Source: a bacterium
GTDB lineage: Bacteria > Patescibacteriota > Minisyncoccia > UBA6257 > UBA9933
Length of the DNA: 7,620 bases
Reading direction: 5' to 3'
Assembly: GCA_021817915.1 (NCBI GenBank)
Contig: JAKAFV010000017.1
Location: forward strand, 1 to 7,620
The position numbers and the translations under genes were made by a program. Every line of letters begins with the position of its first letter. Position 1 is the first letter of the stretch. Shown in pieces: positions 1 through 5,678 of the stretch. The notes under the pieces are model-generated. The model worked only from the letters and a program-made list of their open reading frames with translations, made no database searches and had not been told where the DNA came from.

Positions 1-677
1 TATTTTATTGGGCTTACAGCATAAAAAGCCCGTTAAACATCGGCGTTCGCCACATTCTTCCCACTCTGCCGTTTATTTACATTTTAACCGCTTCAGGGAT
101 CAAAAGATGGTTTAATAACGGCGGTTCAAGCCAAAGAGAAAGCTTTGAATCAAAAATCAAAAGTTTCAAAAATGATATTTTAAAAATTTCCATTAAAGGA
201 GTTTTTGTCGGCGCAATCGTTGTTTGGTATCTTGCCGAAACATTGCTCGTCGCTCCTAATTTTATTTCGTATTTTAATGAATTTACCGGCGGAACCAAGA
301 ACGGCTATCAATACGTAACTGATTCAAACTACGATTGGGGGCAAGACCTTGCCAAGTTAAAAAGTTTTATAGCGAAATGGGAAAAGGAGAATAACGCGAA
401 AATAGATAAAATCGCGGTTGAATATTTCGGCGGAGGGAGCCCGACGTATTATCTAGACGGCAAATTTAAACCTTGGCAATCATCAAAAGGCAATCCAGCC
501 GATGCCGGCATACACTGGCTCGCGGTTTCAATAAACAACCTTCAAGGCGCTTTGGGCAAGCTTGCCCCAGGCCAACAACGCAAACCCGAAGACGAATACC
601 AATGGCTTCAAAAAATAAAAGACCCGTACCAGCCGGATTATAAAGCGGGAACTTCTATATTTATTTATAAGATATAG
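1..677 (+). CDS. GT39-like polytopic membrane glycosyltransferase, C-terminal part (5' end outside window)
   Basis: The frame is open from base 3 to the TAG at 675-677 and enters from outside the window, so only about 224 C-terminal residues are visible. The motif NIGVRHILPTLPF near the start, a hydrophobic helix (VGAIVVWYLAETLLVAP), and then NFISYFNEFTGG, DSNYDWGQDL, a FGGGSPTYY segment and a terminal GTSIFIYKI match the C-terminal half of bacterial glycosyltransferases related to the dolichyl-phosphate-mannose:protein mannosyltransferase (GT39/PMT) family. In that family the enzyme sits in the cytoplasmic membrane and transfers a sugar from a polyprenyl-phosphate carrier on the outer face. 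The catalytic N-terminal loop is not in the window, so substrate and acceptor cannot be judged. An ATG lies at 243, but conserved family sequence continues upstream of it, so 243 is not the start. The gene converges on ftsQ; only the heptamer repeat region separates them. Confidence 0.8.
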   Translation, partial: FYWAYSIKSPLNIGVRHILPTLPFIYILTASGIKRWFNNGGSSQRESFESKIKSFKNDILKISIKGVFVGAIVVWYLAETLLVAPNFISYFNEFTGGTKNGYQYVTDSNYDWGQDLAKLKSFIAKWEKENNAKIDKIAVEYFGGGSPTYYLDGKFKPWQSSKGNPADAGIHWLAVSINNLQGALGKLAPGQQRKPEDEYQWLQKIKDPYQPDYKAGTSIFIYKI

Positions 678-679
678 AC

Positions 680-763
680 AAGAGACATAAGAAATAAGAT
701 TTAAGACATAAGAGATAAAAATCTGGACTATCTACGTCTTAATTCTTAAACCTTAAATCTCTA
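680..763. repeat. Heptamer repeat array 1, inverted arms between convergent genes
   Basis: Bases 680-721 divide into six consecutive 7-mers of the form wTAAGAn (for example ATAAGAA, ATAAGAT, TTAAGAC). After a short spacer, 729-763 divides into 7-mers of the inverse form (GTCTTAA, TTCTTAA, ACCTTAA). The two sides are imperfect inverted repeats: 697-713 pairs with 744-760 at 14 of 17 positions. The array fills the whole gap between the GT39-like stop and the ftsQ stop, and its last unit overlaps that stop. It could act as a weak two-way terminator, but the stem is AT-rich with no clear T-tract. I regard it primarily as a repeat element. Confidence 0.7.
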
Positions 764-1642
764 CTGTGGCTTGTAATACGCCCTGTTTTCCACCCTAAGG
801 TCAATATATTCTATCTTTTCCAAGCCGATTTTTTTTAAATCGTTAATTGCCGCTAAAGCGAATTCCGGGTCAAATCTCAAACTGAAATATATTTTCGGCA
901 ATGAAGATTGCTGTTTTTCAAAAATTATTTCTTGCAGGGCAAGATTTTCTAATTTTAAAGCCCGTATGCCAAGGCCGGATCTTTCAAGAACATTAAATAT
1001 TTTTATCGCATTAGGCGTTAAATTTTCATTAAGAATAAAATCTCCTAGTTTTAAATTCCTGCCGGAAAAATCATCCACTTTATTAATGGCATTTCCTTCA
1101 AGCTCCGGCGCCATGGCAAAAAGAACGCCGTTTTTATCAAACCACCAGCATGACTTTGTTATTTGCTGTTCAGTGCTTGTGCCATTTGTTATTAATTGTT
1201 GGTTGTTAGTTGTTAGTTGATTTTGGCACCAAACTCCAAATCTCTCCCTTAATTTTACGCTAATCTCAACCGTTCTTTCGGCATAATCTTTTTTCATGCT
1301 AATTTCTTCAATTTCGGGGCTTTTAGAAAATTTCGCTAAACCGCCTTCTGTCCAAATTAAAATATTATCCGCGCCTAAAAATTTTGTTATTTTTGAGCGA
1401 TTAGCAAAAAAATCTTTTAGTTCTCCAGCAAGCTTATCTGTGTCTATTTGCTTAACCGCGATATTTGCCTGAACAACGCTTAAATTCTTTATTTTCGGCA
1501 ATGGCGAATAAGCTATCGCGTAAAAAATCCCTCCCAATAAAATCAAAAAACCCGCCACGCCGGCGATGATTTTATACTTCCGAAATTTCCTATCATCCTT
1601 TTTATATTTTTTATCAAAATTTATATAGGTATGGGGAGTCAT
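761..1642 (-). CDS. ftsQ: FtsQ/DivIB-like cell division protein with POTRA domain
   Basis: This is a 293-residue bitopic membrane protein: a short Lys-rich cytoplasmic tail, one transmembrane helix at about residues 24-44, then an extracytoplasmic region. The first part (about 50-135) fits a POTRA domain, followed by the FtsQ-style ERFGVWC...CWWFDKNGVLFAMAPE segment and a C-terminal YIDLRVENRAYYK strand, a hallmark of FtsQ. In the family this protein bridges divisome components (FtsB/FtsL) at the septum. Residues 141-163 (rich in N, Q and T) are encoded by a 7-bp tandem repeat and separate Cys139 from Cys165; family members usually have only a short turn there. The ATG at 1642 is 25 bases past the serS stop with no Shine-Dalgarno site, so it is probably the last gene of the GT2-greA-serS unit. 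The assignment rests on architecture and C-terminal motifs; another POTRA protein is the main alternative. Confidence 0.75.
   Translation of the reverse strand: MTPHTYINFDKKYKKDDRKFRKYKIIAGVAGFLILLGGIFYAIAYSPLPKIKNLSVVQANIAVKQIDTDKLAGELKDFFANRSKITKFLGADNILIWTEGGLAKFSKSPEIEEISMKKDYAERTVEISVKLRERFGVWCQNQLTTNNQQLITNGTSTEQQITKSCWWFDKNGVLFAMAPELEGNAINKVDDFSGRNLKLGDFILNENLTPNAIKIFNVLERSGLGIRALKLENLALQEIIFEKQQSSLPKIYFSLRFDPEFALAAINDLKKIGLEKIEYIDLRVENRAYYKPQ
1155..1219. repeat. Heptamer repeat array 2, inside ftsQ
   Basis: Bases 1185-1219 form five tandem 7-mers (TTTGTTA, TTAATTG, TTGGTTG, TTAGTTG, TTAGTTG on the + strand). Upstream, 1155-1182 holds four weaker units beginning TTTGTTA and TTTGCTG. 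The run encodes ftsQ residues of about 141-163, a low-complexity N/Q/T stretch. Because 7 is not a multiple of 3, successive units are read in different frames. The coding frame nevertheless stays open through the array. Confidence 0.7.
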
Positions 1643-1667
1643 TTTAATTTTTTAAAATTCTTTATTT

Positions 1668-2903
1668 TTACCCTATTTTTTCTACCCCCATATACCCCCG
1701 CAAAACTTCGGGGACTAAGATTAAGCCATCTTTTTGCTGATAGTTTTCAATAATAGCAATAAGCATTCTGCCGATGGCAAAAGCGGTTCCATTTAAAGTG
1801 TGAATAAACTTATTTGTTTGCTGTTTATCTTTGTATCGTATATTCAGCCGGCGCGCCTGGAAATCGGTGCAGTTTGAAGTAGAATGGGTTTCGCGGTATT
1901 TGTTTTCGTTTGGAACCCAAGTTTCAACATCATATTTCGCCGCCGCGGGAGAACCCAAATCGCCGGTACAAATTTTCAAAACATGGTAGGGCAATTTAAG
2001 CGCCTGCATAAGCTCTTCTTCAATACCCAAAATCAATTCATGTTCCTGTTTTGAATTTTCAGGGTTGCAAAAGCTAAACATCTCAATTTTATCAAACTGA
2101 TGGACTCTCAAAATGCCTTTTGTATCTTTGCCGTATGAACCCGCCTCGCGCCTGAAACAAGTTGAAAAACCGACATACCTTTTCGGCAAATCTTTTTCGT
2201 CAAAAATTTCGCCAGCGTGCATTGGCCCGATAGACTGCTCGGAAGTGCCCACTAAATACAAATCGTCTTTTTCCAAAAAATAAGTTTCGTCTTGGTCTTC
2301 ATGGCGGTCAATATAACCCATGGCCTTCATCATTTCGCTTTTTATCATTACCGGCGGAACTACCGGAACAAAACCATGCTTGCCCGCGATTTCCATCGCC
2401 AGTTTAACCAAAGCGAATTCCAGCATAGCCGCTCCGCCTTTAAGATAGCCAAATCGGCTGCCGCTGGTTTTGGAAGCGGTCTCCGTGTCTATGATGCCGA
2501 GATTTCCTCCCAGCTCCATATAATCTTTTGGCGTAAAATCCCATTTCGGCAAATCACCGACTTTTTTTATCTCGACGTTTTCGGAATCGTCTTTGCCAAC
2601 CGGAACGTCATCAAAAGGAAGATTAGGAAATTTATTTAAAGCTTGTTTTCTTTTTTCTTCGGTAGAACGCAAACTATCTTCCAGCGATTGGATTTTTTCT
2701 TTTAAGGCTTTTGCTTCTTCTATTTTTCTTTCTTCGGACAATTTTTTCTGCTGAGAGCGCAGGCTGTCCGTTTCTTCGGTTAATTTCCGCCACTCTTCGT
2801 CTATCGCTAAAAATTCATCAACTAAAGACTCGGGGTAATTTTTCTTTTTTATCCCCTCTTTAACGATTTCCGGATTTTGGCGGATTAAATTAACGTCTAA
2901 CAT
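1668..2903 (-). CDS. serS: Seryl-tRNA synthetase
   Basis: This is a complete 411-residue class II aminoacyl-tRNA synthetase that charges tRNA-Ser with serine in the cytoplasm. The N-terminal 1-105 begins MLDVNLIRQNPEIV and forms the long tRNA-binding coiled coil (charged, about 28-90). The catalytic core carries TSGSRFGYLKGGAAMLE (145-162), the serine-binding TSE loop (220-222), motif 2 with FRREAGSYGKDTKGILRVHQF (from 250), STSNCTDFQARRLNIRY (341-357), and motif 3 NGTAFAIGRMLIAIIENYQ (371-389). All expected blocks are present and the length is normal. It lies 52 bases after greA and 25 bases before ftsQ. The start has no Shine-Dalgarno site; the leader is almost pure A/T with a TATACT hexamer at 2923-2928 but no convincing -35, so a private promoter is only possible. 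The identity is near certain. Confidence 0.97.
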   Translation of the reverse strand: MLDVNLIRQNPEIVKEGIKKKNYPESLVDEFLAIDEEWRKLTEETDSLRSQQKKLSEERKIEEAKALKEKIQSLEDSLRSTEEKRKQALNKFPNLPFDDVPVGKDDSENVEIKKVGDLPKWDFTPKDYMELGGNLGIIDTETASKTSGSRFGYLKGGAAMLEFALVKLAMEIAGKHGFVPVVPPVMIKSEMMKAMGYIDRHEDQDETYFLEKDDLYLVGTSEQSIGPMHAGEIFDEKDLPKRYVGFSTCFRREAGSYGKDTKGILRVHQFDKIEMFSFCNPENSKQEHELILGIEEELMQALKLPYHVLKICTGDLGSPAAAKYDVETWVPNENKYRETHSTSNCTDFQARRLNIRYKDKQQTNKFIHTLNGTAFAIGRMLIAIIENYQQKDGLILVPEVLRGYMGVEKIG

Positions 2904-2955
2904 TTTATTTATTAATTAAATTAGTATATTCGTAATAAATTCGTTATTCGGTGAT

Positions 2956-3411
2956 TTATGTTATTTTGAGTATTTTATACTTTATTTTGCCCGAAGGAGC
3001 GTCCATTTCCACCATATCGCCTGATTTTCGGCCTAAAAATGCCCTTCCCAAGGGCGATTCATTGGAAATCAGGTTATCCTCGGGTTTGGACTCTCTTGAG
3101 CCCACAATCGTATAAACAACGGTTTTCACGCCTTTTTGAGCTTCAACTGTTGAGCCTACGCCGATAATATCTTTGTTTGAGCTTTTTTTAATAATAACCG
3201 CTTCTTTAAGCGAATCTTCAATTTCAAAAATTTTTGTTTCCAATTTTGCCTGCGCGTCTTTAGCGTCGGAATATTCCGAGTTCTCGCTCAAGTCGCCGTA
3301 ATCTTTGGACTTTTTAAGCCTATCCGCTATTTCCATCCGGCCTTCAATTTTAAGCCGTTGAAGTTCTGTTTTTAATTCTTCGTACCGTTCTTTTGTTAAA
3401 TAAGTTTTCAT
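2956..3411 (-). CDS. greA: Transcription elongation factor GreA
   Basis: This is a 151-residue GreA/GreB-family protein. It enters the secondary channel of stalled, backtracked RNA polymerase and stimulates cleavage of the transcript's 3' end. The N-terminal coiled coil (about 8-75) holds the acidic tip block DYGDLSENSEYSDAKDAQ, with D40 and E43 at the positions that help hold the catalytic Mg2+ in the family. The C-terminal FKBP-like domain carries SPLGRAFLGRKSGDMVEMDAP. The ATG overlaps the stop of the upstream GT2 gene by four bases (ATGA), which suggests translational coupling and explains the absence of a Shine-Dalgarno site. GreA rather than GreB is favoured by length and sequence. Confidence is high. 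Confidence 0.96.
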   Translation of the reverse strand: MKTYLTKERYEELKTELQRLKIEGRMEIADRLKKSKDYGDLSENSEYSDAKDAQAKLETKIFEIEDSLKEAVIIKKSSNKDIIGVGSTVEAQKGVKTVVYTIVGSRESKPEDNLISNESPLGRAFLGRKSGDMVEMDAPSGKIKYKILKIT

Positions 3412-4130
3412 GATTTAATTTTATATTTATTTGTTATCATCCACCATTTTATTTTTAAAACTTCTAATAAGACGTAAATATAAGTTATCGGCTTAATTCC
3501 CGAACCCGGAGCGCTTATGAAGACTGCGGGAATTTCTTTTATTTTATATCCCATCTTTTTGGCAAGAGACAATATTTCAACGTCAAAACCCCAATGCTTA
3601 ATTTTTGAAACGGAAAAAACCTTTTCCGCAACTTCGGCTTTGAAAATCTTCAGCGGGCATTGAGTATCCCACAAACCCGGCAATAAAAGAGTTTGAATTA
3701 TTAAATTCCCGATATTCCCCGCCAATCGCCTATACCAAACTTGATTTTCATGCGCGCCCTTAACGTCGCGCGACCCAATGACTACATCAACATCGCCGCT
3801 GAAATGTTTTAAAGCATTTATAATTTGGTCAAATGATATTGAATTATCGGCGTCGGTAAATGCCCTATATTCTCCCGTTGCCTTAAGCATCCCTTCTTTA
3901 ACTGCCAAGCCCTTGCCCTTTGCTTCCAATTTAACCAATTCTAAATTTTTAATAATATGCGACAATCTTTCAACTACTTCAGAAGTAGCATCTTTTGAAT
4001 TGTTATCAACTACGATAATTTCATACTCAAAATTAATCTTTTCCAAATACTTATTAATATCAACTAATGTCGGGGGCAAACGTTTTGCCTCGTTATAAGC
4101 CGGGATTATCAAGGATAAATATGGTTTCAT
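3408..4130 (-). CDS. GT2 glycosyltransferase, polyprenyl/dolichyl-phosphate glucose synthase (ALG5/DPM1)-like
   Basis: This is a 240-residue family 2 glycosyltransferase with a GT-A fold. LSLIIPAYNEAKRLPPTL (5-22) is the nucleotide-sugar entry motif, VVDNNSKDAT (40-49) follows, and TDADNS (92-97) holds the metal-binding D93-A-D95. The blocks VIGSRD, YRRLAGNIGN, DTQCPLKIFK (155-164) and HWGFDVEIL (179-187) are typical of dolichyl-phosphate glucose/mannose synthases. Such enzymes load a sugar from a nucleotide donor onto a polyprenyl phosphate at the inner membrane face. Only a moderately hydrophobic stretch (about 216-232) near the C-terminus could touch the membrane. It is translationally coupled to greA and is first in its unit. 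A promoter lies so close that the message would be nearly leaderless. The donor sugar cannot be told from sequence. The GT39-like enzyme of this window is a possible user of the product. Confidence 0.85.
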   Translation of the reverse strand: MKPYLSLIIPAYNEAKRLPPTLVDINKYLEKINFEYEIIVVDNNSKDATSEVVERLSHIIKNLELVKLEAKGKGLAVKEGMLKATGEYRAFTDADNSISFDQIINALKHFSGDVDVVIGSRDVKGAHENQVWYRRLAGNIGNLIIQTLLLPGLWDTQCPLKIFKAEVAEKVFSVSKIKHWGFDVEILSLAKKMGYKIKEIPAVFISAPGSGIKPITYIYVLLEVLKIKWWMITNKYKIKS

Positions 4131-4138
4131 AAGAATTG

Positions 4139-4166
4139 ATTATATAATATTGTAATAGAAAAGCAA
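4139..4166 (-). promoter_or_regulatory. Candidate sigma70-type promoter for GT2-greA-serS-ftsQ
   Basis: On the minus strand, TTGCTT (4161-4166) and a perfect TATAAT (4139-4144) are separated by 16 bases. The TATAAT ends only eight bases before the ATG of the GT2 gene. A start site at the usual distance would leave almost no leader, and no Shine-Dalgarno site is present. The promoter directly abuts the terminator of the preceding gene, which supports a new transcription unit beginning here. Confidence 0.5.
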
Positions 4167-4170
4167 TAAT

Positions 4171-4212
4171 AAAAATGCCGCGCTCTCTTCTCTCTCAAGA
4201 AGCGAACGCGGC
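4171..4212 (-). terminator. Rho-independent terminator of the small membrane protein gene
   Basis: The arms 4177-4191 and 4198-4212 match at 13 of 15 positions around a 6-base loop, with a GC-rich base (GCCGCG/CGCGGC). On the minus strand the stem is followed directly by ATTTTTATTATT. It lies 26 bases past the stop of the 4238-4576 gene and ends that gene's transcript before the GT2 promoter. Confidence 0.75.
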
Positions 4213-4237
4213 GTTCTGCTGTCGGCCGGAAAGGTAG

Positions 4238-4576
4238 TCAGACAAGACCAAGAAGTTTAACTACACCTCCAGCGAAAATGAGCCATAAGAGCTGGACAAA
4301 CCCATATGATATCCATAAAACAATGGATATCATAATAAGGACTGGCCAGATTACTGTGGCCACAAAAAAATCTATAATGTCTATCACTCGCGTACTCTTT
4401 TGGAGAGAATGGTCAGAATCGGAAGACCTCCATGGTCCAACCGCCGCCTTGCAAATCCAGACCGACGACGATTTTTCGCAAGGGATATTCACCACATTTA
4501 GATAGAATGTCCCAATTACCCAACCGATATTAAGATAAACAGTAATCCCGACAACAATCAAAAGAATTTTTTTCAT
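4238..4576 (-). CDS. Small membrane protein of unknown function
   Basis: I do not recognise this 112-residue protein. An N-terminal hydrophobic segment (about 4-26, after MKK) could be an uncleaved signal anchor. A polar loop of about 40 residues follows, with two cysteines (C33, C42) and a Ser/Asp-rich stretch, and then a hydrophobic region at about 68-111 that could form two helices. It is therefore probably an integral membrane protein with two or three spans. Unlike every other complete gene here, it has a textbook Shine-Dalgarno site (AGGAG, seven bases before ATG), a private promoter and a GC-rich terminator, so it is a monocistronic unit placed between the map operon and the GT2 operon. 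Those signals and the open frame make it a credible real gene. Function, partners and origin are unknown. Confidence 0.7.
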   Translation of the reverse strand: MKKILLIVVGITVYLNIGWVIGTFYLNVVNIPCEKSSSVWICKAAVGPWRSSDSDHSLQKSTRVIDIIDFFVATVIWPVLIMISIVLWISYGFVQLLWLIFAGGVVKLLGLV

Positions 4577-4582
4577 ATTCTA

Positions 4583-4590
4583 TCTCCTTT
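4583..4590 (-). promoter_or_regulatory. Strong ribosome binding site of the small membrane protein gene
   Basis: AAAGGAGA on the minus strand, with AGGAG at 4584-4588, stands seven bases before the ATG at 4574-4576. It fixes that start. It is the only clear Shine-Dalgarno site in front of a complete gene in this window. Confidence 0.8.
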
Positions 4591-4653
4591 CAGCCAAATA
4601 TTTTATTTTTTAGCATTACATCTTAATGATAAATGCCCTTTTGAACTGTTATA

Positions 4654-4682
4654 AGTTTATCACAAATTTACTAATTTGTCAA
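4654..4682 (-). promoter_or_regulatory. Promoter with internal palindrome for the small membrane protein gene
   Basis: On the minus strand a consensus TTGACA (4677-4682) and TAAACT (4654-4659, four of six matches to TATAAT) stand 17 bases apart, about 78 bases before the ATG. Within and beside the spacer, ACAAATT (4662-4668) and AATTTGT (4673-4679) form a perfect 7-bp inverted repeat that would suit a repressor site. The TTGACA overlaps the stop of the Map-tail relic. The leader (4577-4653) is AT-rich and shows no other clear structure. Confidence 0.5.
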
Positions 4683-4723
4683 TACTTTTGACCCCGTTCG
4701 GTAATCACAATTGTGTGCTCAAC
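4679..4723 (-). pseudogene. Relic of a second Map C-terminus
   Basis: Read on the minus strand, this stretch encodes VEHTIVITERGQKY followed by TGA. The core EHTIVITE-RG aligns with EHTIAITKKG, the end of the intact map gene that stops about 80 bases upstream in the reading direction. It includes the Glu that is the last metal ligand of the family. Over 30 bases from GAG the two DNAs agree at about 21 positions, with many differences at third codon positions, so this is not a fresh copy. No start or upstream Map domain is attached. Homology over so few residues could be chance, but position and motif make a relic likely. Confidence 0.5.
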
Positions 4724-4798
4724 CCCCACACCTAATATGGCTTAAATTACCTTTTAAGCGCTTTTAGCGCCTAGCCACATTAGGTGTGGGGGTCAAAA
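4686..4798. repeat. Palindromic (REP/MITE-like) element downstream of map
   Basis: The arms 4722-4742 and 4773-4793 (left arm starting ACCCCCACACCTAAT) are complementary at 20 of 21 positions. Inside is a second small hairpin, GCGCT (4758-4762) with AGCGC (4766-4770). The right arm continues outward as GGGGTCAAAA (4789-4798), matched by TTTTGACCCC at 4686-4695. The left arm therefore looks like the same sequence interrupted by about 31 bases bounded by two copies of ACCCC (4691-4695 and 4722-4726). It may also end the secY-adk-map transcript, but there is no T-tract directly after the main stem. Confidence 0.7.
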
Positions 4799-4805
4799 TG
4801 GACTT

Positions 4806-5582
4806 TTATATTTTTGTCAAAACGGTATGCCCTTTTTTTGTAATAGCTATTGTATGCTCGAAGTGCGCGGACAACCCGCCGTCAGCCGTTGCCCAGCTTT
4901 CATCGGGCCTTTGAATAATTTTCCAGGAACCGATTGAAAGCATCGGCTCAATCGCCAAAACCATGCCTGGTTTTAAAACCATTCCCCTGCCTTTATCGCC
5001 AAAATTGAAAATTATCGGGTCTTCGTGCAATGCCAAGCCCGTACCATGGCCCGTTAATTCCCTAAGCACGCTTAATTTATTTTCCCGCGCCACTCTTTCA
5101 ATGGCATAACCGATATCGCCTAAAGCATTGCCAGGCTTAGCAACTTTTAATGATTTTTCAAGAGCAGTTTTTGTGGCTTTTATTAAAATTCCGGCGCTTT
5201 TCGAAATTTTTCCCAAACCGACGGTTGTTGCCGAATCGGCAAAAAAACTTTTTCCAGCTTCGCGGTACTCAACGCCGAAATCAATTTTTAAAATATCTCC
5301 CGATTGAAGTTTGTAATTGTTCGGCAGGCCATGAACAACGACGTCGTTAAGCGAAGCGCAAATTGAAGCGCCAAAAGGCCTTGAAGCGGCATCCGGCTTG
5401 TAGCCCAAAAATGCCGGCTGAACGCCGTGCTTTTTGGATAATTGATAAGCAAGATTATCCAAATGCTTTAGAGAAACGCCTATTTTAACTTCTTTCTCCA
5501 AAATTTTAAGAATTTTCGCTAAAATATTGCCGGCAATGGCAATATTTTTTATTTCTTTTGGAGATTTTAAAAGATTTGCCAT
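4806..5582 (-). CDS. map: Type I methionine aminopeptidase
   Basis: This is a 258-residue M24 metallopeptidase that removes the initiator methionine from nascent proteins at the ribosome. From the chosen ATG (MANLLKSPKEIKNIAIAG) the family features appear in order: H84 in VVHG, the metal ligands D101 (KIDFG) and D116 (ADSA), H179 in TGHGTG, E212 in IEPM and E242 in FEHT. All five ligands are present. D101 and D116 are 15 residues apart, against 11 in the E. coli enzyme (D97/D108), so there is a four-residue insertion. The frame opens upstream to a TTG at 5609, but those nine codons lie mostly in the inverted repeat of the inserted element, and the ATG at 5582 restores a TAATG overlap with adk when the element is removed. 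It follows secY and adk as in the classical secY-adk-map cluster. No Shine-Dalgarno site is seen. Confidence 0.95.
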   Translation of the reverse strand: MANLLKSPKEIKNIAIAGNILAKILKILEKEVKIGVSLKHLDNLAYQLSKKHGVQPAFLGYKPDAASRPFGASICASLNDVVVHGLPNNYKLQSGDILKIDFGVEYREAGKSFFADSATTVGLGKISKSAGILIKATKTALEKSLKVAKPGNALGDIGYAIERVARENKLSVLRELTGHGTGLALHEDPIIFNFGDKGRGMVLKPGMVLAIEPMLSIGSWKIIQRPDESWATADGGLSAHFEHTIAITKKGHTVLTKI

Positions 5583-5583
5583 T

Positions 5584-5602
5584 CCCAGTAATTCAACTTC
5601 AA
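5584..5602 (-). repeat. Terminal inverted repeat, map-side copy
   Basis: On the minus strand this reads TTGAAGTTGAATTACTGGG. It is exactly the reverse complement of 5798-5816. It ends one base before the ATG of map, so it is the 5' leader sequence of that gene. Confidence 0.85.
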
Positions 5603-5678
5603 ATGGCAAAAATTTATATTGAATTTCGCCAAGTTTGAAGTTTTTTTAATAAATATCTTTAATTAATAATCTTTGGTT

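Noticed and set aside
243..677. A separate small gene starting at the ATG at 243
   Set aside because: The frame stays open to the left edge, and family motifs such as NIGVRHILPTLPF are encoded upstream of 243.
2292..2639. A 115-codon + strand frame opposite serS, and similar frames opposite ftsQ, GT2, map, adk and secY
   Set aside because: They lie antisense to well-conserved genes, have no ribosome sites and show no family motifs.
2904..2955. Promoter or heptamer repeat between greA and serS
   Set aside because: TATACT at 2923-2928 has no matching -35, and the ATTCG repeats there do not keep a 7-bp period. The gap is simply AT-rich.
5583..5609. Upstream TTG start for map that would add nine residues (reading as PFEVELLG)
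   Set aside because: These codons come mostly from the element's inverted repeat, the family normally starts just before the KSPKEI block, and the ATG at 5582 forms the original TAATG junction with adk.
5603..5678. Second half of the GIY-YIG gene in a shifted frame
   Set aside because: All three minus-strand frames were read; none shows the expected Trp/Tyr-rich and Glu-containing second half, so the gene is truncated rather than frameshifted.
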